Assembly (NCBI RefSeq): GCF_028416575.1
Contig: NZ_JAMQKB010000003.1
Span: 124,001 to 188,000 of the forward strand
Source: Terrihalobacillus insolitus
GTDB lineage: Bacteria > Bacillota > Bacilli > Bacillales > Amphibacillaceae
Reading direction: 5' to 3'
DNA: 64,000 nucleotides
The position numbers and the translations under genes were made by a program. Below, piece after piece: positions 56,728 through 64,000 of this stretch (positions are counted from its first letter, which is position 1; each line of letters opens with the position of its first letter). The notes under the pieces were generated by a model. That model saw only the letters and a program-made list of their open reading frames with translations, did no database searches and was not told where the DNA came from.

Positions 56728-57002
56728 GTGCGTGTTCAAAAAGTCGGCAAATTAGAAGGTCGACTAATGTCGCCACGTCCTGTGGCAACGTCGACACTAG
56801 CACGTCCTGTGCGTCGCAAGCAGGTCGAGGCGGCGCTGTTTTGAGTAACGGAGCGAAAGCTTGTTGCTTCGAAAGCATTACCTCGCACGAAGAAAAAGTG
56901 TTCTTCTTTTTCTAAGGATATGCTTTTAATACGTGAGTAACGGAAAAACAAGCCAACGAAGAGATGCGCAGCTTATCATTTGGTGACTTTTTGAACCTCC
57001 TC
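56728..57002. mobile_element. MITE-like element (275 bp) with nested insertion
   Basis: Left end GTGCGTGTTCAAAAAGTCGG and right end GACTTTTTGAACCTCCTC. It equals the 217-bp copy plus a 58-bp insertion at 56759-56816. Flanks ATTAA (56723-56727) and TATAA (57003-57007) are a weak duplication. The internal AGAAAAAG/CTTTTTCT hairpin is kept. Confidence 0.87.
56759..56816. repeat. 58-bp insertion with two hairpins inside a MITE-like element
   Basis: GCCACGTCCTGTGGC and GCACGTCCTGTGC are two hairpins with the same GTCCT loop, and GTCGAC occurs twice. The unit interrupts the element between GAAG and CAAGCAGG. No other copy is seen in this window. Confidence 0.8.
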
Positions 57003-57039
57003 TATAACATATAATTTAGTGTCTACCTCTTTTGATTAT

Positions 57040-58032
57040 TTACTCATCATTGCCATTCTCTGACTGGAACCATTGATTTATTTTGTCCAACATTTTATTC
57101 ATCGCAACGGGATTTTTAAAAGATGGAAGCTGTGCCATTAAGGCTTCTTTTGGAGCATTTGTAGCCCGTCCTTTTTTCTGAAGGATAAAAATACTCTTTG
57201 CATTTTTTTCTAGTTTAAACATGCTTAAAGGTAGCTGTAATAACCCAATAACGTGAGCATGCTTGTGTAAGAATCTATTTAATTGACTAGACTGTTCACT
57301 TTCAAAAAGGAAGTTTGGAATGACAAAAACGAGATACCCTCCCTCTTTCGCATATTTAATACCTTGTTCTATAAATAAATGATGGGAATAGGAATGACCT
57401 TCCTCTGCCTTTAGTTCATACTGACTTGCTTGAACATCATCTGGATAATAACCAACTGGCAGGTCTGACACTACTAGATCAACTGGTTCTAACAAAAACG
57501 GGCGTAAACTATCCTGATGGAAGTATTCAATATCAAGCTGCTGAACGTTTGCATTCATAAGAGCTAATTGAATTAGAGTGGGGTCTACTTCACTGCCATA
57601 AGCCTGCTTATTTCCTGATAATCGATTTACTACTGCTGTAAGCAAATTTCCCGTCCCACACGCTGGGTCAAATAGCCGAACATGATCGTTTTTGCCGATT
57701 AGTTTTTCCGACAGATAACCGATAAACATTGCAACAGTGTCAGGGGTTATTAAATGCTGTTGCTGGGTTGCATCCTTCATTCCTTTTAATGTTGCAAGCT
57801 GGATCGTTTTCCTTAACACTTCTTTTTCGTATTGGAAAATATTCAATTCCTTTGCTTTTTTCTCCAACTGTTGCTTTAATAGATCATTTTGTTCCTCCAA
57901 AGTTTCCTTACCCATCATATATGATAGTGTGATACTGAGACTATCAAGGTATGGAACATTCATTTGTTGTTGGATTAATTCAGTCGTTTTATCTAACCAT
58001 TGAAATGCTGTTTCTACTTTTGTTTGTTCCAC
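57040..58032 (-). CDS. ytxK: Class I SAM-dependent DNA/RNA methyltransferase-like protein YtxK
   Basis: A 330-residue N6-adenine-type methyltransferase-like protein. Motif I is FDPACGTGNLLTAV, and the catalytic NPPY-type motif reads SDLPVGYYP, with the first Asn replaced by Asp. This is the usual YtxK form, upstream of ackA in Bacillus; its substrate is unknown. The GTG at 58032 follows GGAGG; earlier codons are not needed. Confidence 0.9.
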   Translation of the reverse strand: MEQTKVETAFQWLDKTTELIQQQMNVPYLDSLSITLSYMMGKETLEEQNDLLKQQLEKKAKELNIFQYEKEVLRKTIQLATLKGMKDATQQQHLITPDTVAMFIGYLSEKLIGKNDHVRLFDPACGTGNLLTAVVNRLSGNKQAYGSEVDPTLIQLALMNANVQQLDIEYFHQDSLRPFLLEPVDLVVSDLPVGYYPDDVQASQYELKAEEGHSYSHHLFIEQGIKYAKEGGYLVFVIPNFLFESEQSSQLNRFLHKHAHVIGLLQLPLSMFKLEKNAKSIFILQKKGRATNAPKEALMAQLPSFKNPVAMNKMLDKINQWFQSENGNDE

Positions 58033-58112
58033 GATTTCTTGCCTCCGTTTGTTGGTATGTATTATTATGTAAGGGCTATGACTATACATTTGAATTTCCG
58101 ATTGATGGCATT

Positions 58113-58147
58113 AAAAAACTGCCTTTTTATTAGTATGAAGGCAGTTC
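58113..58147 (-). terminator. Intrinsic terminator after ytfJ
   Basis: On the minus strand AACTGCCTT pairs with AAGGCAGTT around a loop, followed by TTTT. It lies 25 bp after the ytfJ stop. Confidence 0.82.
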
Positions 58148-58170
58148 TTTAGGTTGTCTACTATTTACTT

Positions 58171-58680
58171 TTATTCTTCATCTTCATCCTCTTCATCTTC
58201 CTGATGTGCATCTTGCTCTTTCTTTTTTTCTTTTTTCTTCGGCTTGTCTTTTTTCTTATCTTTGTTTCCTTTTTCTAATGTGGTACCTTTTAATAGATCT
58301 TGGATTTTTTCAACCGCTTGTGGTGCAAGATCTAGCAACCGCTCATACAAATGCGTATTCTCATCCAAGTGTACCATTTGGACACCTTTATCGTTGACAA
58401 TTAAAAAAGCGATCGGCGTAATGGAGACGCCTCCACCACTTCCACCACCAAAAGGATAAAAGCTTTCCGAATCACCTTCAGAATCACTTCCACTTTGGCT
58501 TTGACTTGGATTAAACTCACTCCCACCTGCTGCAAAACCAAAACCTACTTTAGATACGGGAATAATAACACTTCCATCTGGTGATTCAATGGGGTCTCCT
58601 ACAATGGTATTAACATCGATCATGTCTTTTAGATTTTCCATTGCTGTAGTCATTAAACCTTGAATTGGATGTTCGCTCAT
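58171..58680 (-). CDS. ytfJ: Sporulation protein YtfJ (GerW family)
   Basis: A 169-residue GerW/YtfJ-family protein: N-terminal HPIQGLMTTAMENLKDMID, core PVSKVGFGFAAGG, a Gly/Ser-rich linker, then VSITPIAFLIV, and a very acidic/basic tail of Lys and Asp/Glu. In Bacillus it is made in the forespore and its relatives affect spore germination; function is unclear. It follows ytfI. Confidence 0.93.
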   Translation of the reverse strand: MSEHPIQGLMTTAMENLKDMIDVNTIVGDPIESPDGSVIIPVSKVGFGFAAGGSEFNPSQSQSGSDSEGDSESFYPFGGGSGGGVSITPIAFLIVNDKGVQMVHLDENTHLYERLLDLAPQAVEKIQDLLKGTTLEKGNKDKKKDKPKKKEKKKEQDAHQEDEEDEDEE

Positions 58681-58696
58681 TTCGCTTCCTCCTCGG

Positions 58697-59326
58697 TTAA
58701 ACCTTATTTTTCTTCCACTCTGTAGAATATTGTTTTCGTCTCCTTAACAAATACATGAATGCGTATATAGTTTGTCCGAGGCGTACGGATAGCATACATG
58801 TTAATTCCGTTTTTGCGTACTTGGACTGAAAAAGTGGTGTAACGATAAGAATCGGGCGATTTACAACGGTTGTATACGAATGGAGTATGCCAGTGATTCC
58901 CCCCTTCATCGTCCAAACACCCCCACACACCATTCCAGTCGAACCTGCATTCCCTGTACCTATTTTCGACTTCCAGGAAAATTGGTTAATATGTATTTTT
59001 TTGATGAACGGTAGAAAAAGTGGTTTCATCTCAAATATTTCAAGAATTTTATTTTTAATAGACTTTATCTTGTTAAAGATTGCTTCAACACTGTTTATTT
59101 CTTGTTCGCGTTCAGGTATATTTTGTGTCGTTTTTTCAATTTCCGACCACATTTCATCATTCAAGTCAATGGTTTTATGGATCATGGGTATTTTCCAAAG
59201 ATGTATTTTAATCACAAGCTTGTTCTCATTATCTTCATATATATAATGAATCGTCACATAGACTCGAAATAATAAAATCATAATAAGTAAAAATAGAAAG
59301 ATAAGAGTAAAATAAATCCAACCCAT
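58697..59326 (-). CDS. ytfI: DUF2953 protein YtfI
   Basis: A 209-residue protein with one N-terminal transmembrane helix (FTLIFLFLLIMILLF) and a C-terminal DUF2953-like region rich in aromatic residues. Pairs with ytfJ (17-bp gap), as in Bacillus. Ribosome binding site AAGGTGG before ATG 59326. Unknown function, probably sporulation-related by partnership. Confidence 0.88.
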   Translation of the reverse strand: MGWIYFTLIFLFLLIMILLFRVYVTIHYIYEDNENKLVIKIHLWKIPMIHKTIDLNDEMWSEIEKTTQNIPEREQEINSVEAIFNKIKSIKNKILEIFEMKPLFLPFIKKIHINQFSWKSKIGTGNAGSTGMVCGGVWTMKGGITGILHSYTTVVNRPILIVTPLFQSKYAKTELTCMLSVRLGQTIYAFMYLLRRRKQYSTEWKKNKV

Positions 59327-59496
59327 ACAACCACCACCTTTTAAACTTTTTGAACAAGTACTTTTAAATTAGTATTTTCACTATTTTATTAGATTAAACT
59401 AAAAACCTTGCAGTTCGTTTTAGGCTAGGATTCCTTGTCAAATAGTGCTAATATGAAAGGAGATATTGCAATAGGATGTTAGGAGGATTTTACATC

Positions 59497-60297
59497 ATGA
59501 ATTCGCGAAGTAATTTATACTTTTATTACCCAAAAGAAAAAGAGCTCGAACAAAAACTAGAGCCACTATTTGACCTTGCAATTGAAAATGGATTTCAAAT
59601 TGTAGAAGAGGACAAGGATGCTAATATTATTATTAGTGTTGGTGGCGACGGAGCATTTTTACAGGCTATTCGAAAAACTGGATTTAGGCAGGACTGCTTA
59701 TACACTGGTATAACTCGTGCAAATGAAACTGGCTTATATTGCGACTTTAATTTAGATAACTTTGATGAAATGGTTCAATCGATGATTAATGAAGAGCTCG
59801 AGGTTCGCCGTTTTCCATTGATCGACGTACTTATAAATAATGAAACACTTTTTCATTGTTTGAATGAAGCTAGTATTCGTTCTGCTATCATAAAGACGAT
59901 TGTTATGGAAGTTTACATTGATGATATGCATTTTGAAACTTTTCGTGGTGACGGATTAATTGTCGCTACGCCAACAGGGAGCACAGGCTACAACAAATCG
60001 TTAAATGGGGCTGTACTAGATCCCAAAACACCCTGTTTTCAAGTGAGCGAATTGGCATCCTTGAACAGTAATCGTTATCGAACGTTAGGGTCTTCTTTCG
60101 TCTTGGACAAGGAACGCAAGCTCACACTGGAATTCGTGCAGGACGGAAATGACTATCCAATTATTGGTCTTGACAATGAAGCTTACTCGATAAGAAATGT
60201 AAAGGACTTAACCGTTACACTAAGTGAAAAAATGATTAAAACAGTAAAACTAAAAAATAATTCTTATTGGAATCGTGTAAAGCGCACATTTCTGTAA
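59497..60297 (+). CDS. NAD kinase
   Basis: Phosphorylates NAD to NADP. 266 residues. The GGDGAFLQAIR motif, the LNEASIR segment, and the TPTGSTGYNKSLNGA signature are intact. Bacillus has two NAD kinases; this locus corresponds to the second one (YtdI). The ATG 59497 has TTAGGAGG upstream; an in-frame start seven codons earlier is rejected. Confidence 0.94.
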   Translation: MNSRSNLYFYYPKEKELEQKLEPLFDLAIENGFQIVEEDKDANIIISVGGDGAFLQAIRKTGFRQDCLYTGITRANETGLYCDFNLDNFDEMVQSMINEELEVRRFPLIDVLINNETLFHCLNEASIRSAIIKTIVMEVYIDDMHFETFRGDGLIVATPTGSTGYNKSLNGAVLDPKTPCFQVSELASLNSNRYRTLGSSFVLDKERKLTLEFVQDGNDYPIIGLDNEAYSIRNVKDLTVTLSEKMIKTVKLKNNSYWNRVKRTFL

Positions 60298-60303
60298 AAG
60301 TAA

Positions 60304-60340
60304 CAATGCCCTCTTTCGCAAAAAAGAGGGCATTGTTTTT
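60304..60340. terminator. Bidirectional terminator between NAD kinase and YtcJ-like genes
   Basis: AATGCCCTCTTT pairs exactly with AAAGAGGGCATT around a short loop, followed by TTTTT on the plus strand. It lies between convergent genes. Confidence 0.9.
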
Positions 60341-60344
60341 AAAT

Positions 60345-61943
60345 TCATACTCTATTGCTGTATACAATTTCACCATCAACAATTGTAAATATTACATTGG
60401 CCTTCTGTACCTCTTCTGGAGCTAGTGTCATAATGTCTCGATCGAAAACAGTGAAATCTGCTGTATAATCAGGTGCAATTTTCCCTCTTCTCTCTTCCTG
60501 ATTAATGGCGTACGCACTACCAGTAGTGTAAAGAGAAATCGCCTCAAAATTTGTGAGCTGCTCATCTTGTTGATAGATTTTCCCATCCCAGTTTGATCTT
60601 CGTAGCATTGCAGCTTGTACACCGATTAACGGATCCACAATTTCGATTGGTGCGTCTGAACCACCTGCACATCGTATTCCGCGGGCTAGAAATGTTTTCC
60701 ACGGATAAGCGTTTTTCGCACGCGTTTCTCCGATTCTTTCCATGACCCAAGGGAAATCGGAAGCAACAAAAGTTGGCTGAATATCAAGCACAACTGGAAT
60801 TTCTTCTAACAGCTCCAGTACTTCATCATTAATAATTTGCGCATGAATAATCCGATCTCGTTTCCCATTGGTTAAAGGGTATTTTTTTAGGATGGAAGCA
60901 ATAACCGAAACTGCTTTGTCACCAATAGCATGCACAGCTACTGGTAAGTCATGTTTTCTTGCCTTTTTGACGAGTGCTTCTAATTCTTCAATCGGGTGAA
61001 TAGCCATCCCCACATTACCAGACTCATCGTCATAAGACTCCATTAGCCATGCTGTTCTTCCACCTAAAGCCCCATCCGCAAAAATTTTTACTGCTCCTAA
61101 TTCTACATAATCTGTTTCCAATGATGTTTTAGAAGTTTCCTGAATCCGATCATCCAGTACACCATGATGTACAAGTAAATGGGCCTTAAATTTACGATTT
61201 ACACCATCAATCGCATTTGTGAACGCACGAAAGGTTTTCAAAAACCCCCCATAGTAATTCAAATCCTCGGTATGGCCACCTACTAATCCATATTTCAACA
61301 AATCGTCTACCGATTTTTCTACAAGCCTTGTTAAAGAAGCTTCTGATAAGGATGGGATGGCGTCTTTTATTAACTCCTGAGCTGTATCCAAAAAATACCC
61401 AGTAGGATTGCCTTCATCGTCTCGGACAATAACTCCACCTTGTGGATTCGTTGATTGATTCGTTACCCCAGATTCGTTCATCGCTTTCGTATTTGCCAAT
61501 ATCGCGTGGCGACATATTCTAGTGAGAACCATTGGATGATTCGGACAAATTTCATCAAGTTCTTCTAGGGTAAAAATCGAATAATCCTGATCCCAACCGT
61601 TTTCATTCCATCCTTCTCCAATTAGCCAATCCCCCTCCTCCAAAGATTCTATTCTTGCCTTTAAAGCAGAGGATATTTGTTGTTTTGACCTCATTTTGGA
61701 TAAATCTAGATGAACCAAACGCTCGCCATGACCAATAATATGTAAATGACTATCCACAAAACCTGGAAACATTGTTGCACCGTCTAAATGATGTTTCACC
61801 TCTATGTTATCCGCATATTTATCGATTAATTCTTCACATTGCCCAGTTTCTTTAATGAAGCCATCTTCAACATAAATAGCCTCGACAAAATCATTTTCAG
61901 CTAGCATTGTATAGATTTTCCCACCATACCACAGCATACCCAT
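60345..61943 (-). CDS. YtcJ-like amidohydrolase
   Basis: A 532-residue amidohydrolase-3 family protein. The metal-binding HxH is in VDSHLHIIGHG; later features are VHAIGDKAV and GSDAPIEIVDP (Asp). Related enzymes hydrolyse amides such as N-acyl amino acids, or deformylate; substrate unknown. The ATG 61943 follows AAAGGAG. A MITE-like element lies about 85 bp upstream. Confidence 0.9.
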   Translation of the reverse strand: MGMLWYGGKIYTMLAENDFVEAIYVEDGFIKETGQCEELIDKYADNIEVKHHLDGATMFPGFVDSHLHIIGHGERLVHLDLSKMRSKQQISSALKARIESLEEGDWLIGEGWNENGWDQDYSIFTLEELDEICPNHPMVLTRICRHAILANTKAMNESGVTNQSTNPQGGVIVRDDEGNPTGYFLDTAQELIKDAIPSLSEASLTRLVEKSVDDLLKYGLVGGHTEDLNYYGGFLKTFRAFTNAIDGVNRKFKAHLLVHHGVLDDRIQETSKTSLETDYVELGAVKIFADGALGGRTAWLMESYDDESGNVGMAIHPIEELEALVKKARKHDLPVAVHAIGDKAVSVIASILKKYPLTNGKRDRIIHAQIINDEVLELLEEIPVVLDIQPTFVASDFPWVMERIGETRAKNAYPWKTFLARGIRCAGGSDAPIEIVDPLIGVQAAMLRRSNWDGKIYQQDEQLTNFEAISLYTTGSAYAINQEERRGKIAPDYTADFTVFDRDIMTLAPEEVQKANVIFTIVDGEIVYSNRV

Positions 61944-62026
61944 ATCTATTACTCCTTTTTGTAAAAATAATCATAGTGAAATAATAACACAAATCCCTCT
62001 AATATAGCTTGCGATTTCTCCTAAAA

Positions 62027-62241
62027 GTGCGTGTTCAAAAAGTCGCCGAATTAGAAGCAAGCAGGTCGAGGCGGCGTAGTTTTGAGGAGCGCAGTGTAGA
62101 CATAAACCTACATGAGCACAAGGAATGCTTCCCCGATTATACATCGCACGAAGGAAAAGCGGGCTTCTTTTCCAAGGACCGGAAAAACAAGCCAACGAAG
62201 AGATGCGCAGCTTATCATTTGGTGACTTTTTGAACATCCTC
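62027..62241. mobile_element. MITE-like element, copy (215 bp), upstream of the YtcJ-like gene
   Basis: Flanked by exact TAAAA duplications (62022-62026 and 62242-62246). Left end GTGCGTGTTCAAAAAGTCGC, right end GACTTTTTGAACATCCTC. The interior has diverged from the 217-bp copy, but the central stem is preserved as AGGAAAAG/CTTTTCC in place of AGAAAAAG/CTTTTTCT. Confidence 0.9.
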
Positions 62242-62242
62242 T

Positions 62243-62278
62243 AAAAAAGAAAGAAAGGATAGCCGTAGCTACCCTTTC
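62243..62278 (-). terminator. Intrinsic terminator after the SASP gene
   Basis: On the minus strand GAAAGGGTAGC pairs with GCTATCCTTTC, followed by a long T-run. It lies about 27 bp after the SASP stop. Confidence 0.82.
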
Positions 62279-62304
62279 TAATTTATGCCATCAATATGAT
62301 TTTG

Positions 62305-62499
62305 TTAGCCTCTCATTTGTTGTTGAGCGATTGATACGAGACGCTTTGTGATTTCTCCACCAACAGAACCGTTAGCACGAGAAGTAGTATCAGCGCCAAG
62401 ATTTACACCAAATTCTTGAGCAATTTCAGTTTTCATTTGATCTAAAGCTTGCTCTACACCAGGAACTAGGATTTGGTTACTATTATTGTTGCTTGCCAT
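62305..62499 (-). CDS. Alpha/beta-type small acid-soluble spore protein
   Basis: A 64-residue [26 protein letters not shown] and [21 protein letters not shown] are the two family signatures, and the germination-protease site lies in TEIAQEFG. It binds spore DNA and protects it. ATG 62499 follows GGAGGTG. Location by thiI matches sspA of Bacillus. Confidence 0.96.
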   Translation of the reverse strand: MASNNNSNQILVPGVEQALDQMKTEIAQEFGVNLGADTTSRANGSVGGEITKRLVSIAQQQMRG

Positions 62500-62616
62500 G
62501 ACTGTCTCACCTCCTTCGCATTACTATATTGTGCGTTTTAGGAGGAATCATGCATGATGAGCCACTGGTAGTTCTTGCAAGCTTAACCAGTTCCAAAAGA
62601 GTGCAAAGTTATAAAA

Positions 62617-63819
62617 TTAAAGTAACTCCTCAAAGTGGTTATTTTGATTAGAATGACTCGTTATTTCAACTGTTTCAATATTTTCGATTGTCTTCTGCAA
62701 TTCTTGTTCAACATCTAAAAACTTCTCTAATTGAATAACTTTTGCTTTTTTCGGTTTTGTTTTTGGTGCATTTGGAACAAAAACGGTGCAACAATCCTCA
62801 TACGGACGGATGGAAATATCGTATGTCTGAATATGTTTCGACAATGAAATAATATCATCTTTATCCATAGCAACTAATGGCCTCAACACAGGATAGTTGG
62901 TTACCTCATTGATAGCATTCATACTTTCCATCGTTTGGCTTGCGACTTGCCCTAAGCTTTCTCCTGTTGTTAATGAAAGAATGCCTTCTTTTTCAGCTAC
63001 CATTTGACTAATTCTAAGCATCATTCTTCGCATAACGGTCATAGAATATCCATGAGGAACTTCACGATGAATGATCTGTTGTAGCATTGTAAAAGGAACA
63101 ATATGGACACGAATCGAGTGACCATATCCAGTTAATTTTTTAGCAAGATCCAAAACCTTTTGCTTTGCTCTTTCACTCGTGTACGGTGGTGAGTGAAAAT
63201 GGATGGCTTCGATTCGAACCCCTCTTTTCATTGTCAAATAACCAGCAACAGGGCTATCGATCCCACCAGATAAGAGCAACAGTGTTTTTCCAGAAGAACC
63301 AACTGGTAGCCCTCCCATTCCTTGTACCCTTTTAGAAGTAATGTAGGTGGCATCTGTTCGTATTTCAACAGTTAATTCTATATCTGGTTGATGCACGTCC
63401 ACCTTATAGTTCGTTGTATTGGATAGTAAATGACCACCAAGTACCTGATTCATGTCTTGAGACCCGATCGGAAACGTTTTATTGCTACGCTTTGTTGTTA
63501 TTTTAAATGTTTTCGCATTTTCTGCTTGATTTAAGGCTTCTAAAGCACCAGCTTTTATCTCTTCTACCTCATTTTCAACCTTCATTGCCAAACTAATACT
63601 TTGAATTCCAAATATATACTTGCATTTTTCAATAATGTCCTGTGGATCCGTTCCATTTAACAGGACAAACATTCGATCGTGTGTTTGTTTTACTTTTATA
63701 TCACGATACTCTTTTAATGCTCGTTTCACATTTTCATGAAGTTGATTGATGAATACTTTTCTATTTTTCCCTTTTAAAGATATCTCACCATATCGAATTA
63801 AAATATGATTGGATTGCAT
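62617..63819 (-). CDS. thiI: tRNA 4-thiouridine synthetase ThiI
   Basis: Adenylates tRNA and transfers sulfur to make 4-thiouridine. 400 residues: NFLD-THUMP region at the N-terminus (HILIRYGEISLKGKNR) and the PP-loop SGGIDSPVAG. The C-terminal rhodanese domain of E. coli ThiI is absent, as usual in Bacillus. It lies 14 bp downstream of a cysteine desulfurase gene that would supply the sulfur. Confidence 0.96.
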   Translation of the reverse strand: MQSNHILIRYGEISLKGKNRKVFINQLHENVKRALKEYRDIKVKQTHDRMFVLLNGTDPQDIIEKCKYIFGIQSISLAMKVENEVEEIKAGALEALNQAENAKTFKITTKRSNKTFPIGSQDMNQVLGGHLLSNTTNYKVDVHQPDIELTVEIRTDATYITSKRVQGMGGLPVGSSGKTLLLLSGGIDSPVAGYLTMKRGVRIEAIHFHSPPYTSERAKQKVLDLAKKLTGYGHSIRVHIVPFTMLQQIIHREVPHGYSMTVMRRMMLRISQMVAEKEGILSLTTGESLGQVASQTMESMNAINEVTNYPVLRPLVAMDKDDIISLSKHIQTYDISIRPYEDCCTVFVPNAPKTKPKKAKVIQLEKFLDVEQELQKTIENIETVEITSHSNQNNHFEELL

Positions 63820-63833
63820 AATTATCTACCCCA

Positions 63834-64000
63834 TTATTTTAATACACTATTTATGACATCATGAAAAGCTTCACAAAATGTGATCATTTCATCGATGCTG
63901 TTTTCATAAGTAAGGCTAATCCGTAATGCTGATGAACTTCTATCAAATCCAAAGCCACACGCTGTTAAAATTGCGCTCTCGTCTGCATCTTTGGACGAGC
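63834..64000 (-). CDS. Cysteine desulfurase, C-terminal fragment (cut by window edge)
   Basis: The last 55 codons of a NifS/IscS-family cysteine desulfurase; the translation ends ALRISLTYENSIDEMITF and CEAFHDVINSVLK. The reading frame next to ThiI matches the nifZ-thiI operon of Bacillus, in which the desulfurase provides sulfur to ThiI. Start and active site lie outside the window. Confidence 0.85.
   Translation of the reverse strand, partial: SSKDADESAILTACGFGFDRSSSALRISLTYENSIDEMITFCEAFHDVINSVLK

Noticed and set aside
59344..59364. CTTTTTGAACAAGTACTTTTA upstream of ytfI, resembling an element end
   Set aside because: Short and imperfect, no second end in reach; not listed as a copy.

Overview
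This window is a chromosomal segment of an AT-rich, endospore-forming member of the Bacillaceae, probably a Virgibacillus/Oceanobacillus-like lineage (inferred from protein content; no 16S gene is present). The conserved gene order is that of the Bacillus thrS-dnaB-polA-citZ-pyk-dnaE-ackA-thiI block. Sporulation genes (ytxC, ytaF, ytrH, ytrI, ytvI, ytfJ, an alpha/beta-type SASP) confirm a spore former. Most genes are on the minus strand.

Layout. 1-11.9 kb: start of thrS with promoter and T-box leader, then ytxC, dnaI, dnaB, nrdR (replication initiation and ribonucleotide reductase control), speD, gapB, coaE, ytaF, mutM, polA. 11.9-17.6 kb: an accessory island between polA and phoR, made of ISL3, IS3 and IS4-like transposase remnants, an MFS exporter, a Sfp-type phosphopantetheinyl transferase, a type II thioesterase and the broken end of a peptide-synthetase thioesterase domain. 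It looks like the leftover of a lost NRPS cluster. 17.6-24.3 kb: phoPR (with a sensor-less PhoR), a MaoC-like gene, an antitoxin-domain/Uma2 fusion, and a P1B-4 metal-exporting ATPase with its ArsR repressor. 24.3-40 kb: core metabolism and replication (mdh-icd-citZ, ytwI, ytvI, fxsA, pyk, pfkA, accDA, malic enzyme, dnaE). 40-45.4 kb: ytrHI, nrnA, ytpI, ytoI, ytkL. 45.4-49.6 kb: a compact set of SpeE-like membrane aminopropyltransferase, DUF350, DUF4247 lipoprotein, PspA and DUF4178, a probable envelope-stress module. 49.7-64 kb: Xaa-Pro peptidase, ald, ytkK, uspA, moaB, ecsC, ackA, ytxK, ytfJI, NAD kinase, YtcJ-like amidohydrolase, sspA-like SASP, thiI and the end of a cysteine desulfurase.

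The most striking non-genic signal is a family of short non-autonomous mobile elements (MITE-like, 53 to 275 bp). They have terminal inverted repeats around GTTCAAAAAGTC, and most copies have exact or near-exact 5-bp AT-rich target duplications. Seven clear copies plus one degenerate copy and several end fragments are spread over the window. Several abut stop codons (ytxC, gapB, pfkA, moaB); one separates phoP from its upstream region and one separates pfkA from pyk. One copy carries a nested 58-bp insertion of two hairpins, and an internal stem shows a compensatory base-pair change between copies.

Regulatory signals include a threonine T-box, three CcpA cre-like sites (MaoC-like gene, uspA, ackA), a 31-bp perfect palindrome in front of the antitoxin/Uma2 gene, a dyad in front of the ArsR gene, a hairpin that would bury the ribosome binding site of an IS4-like transposase, and many intrinsic terminators.
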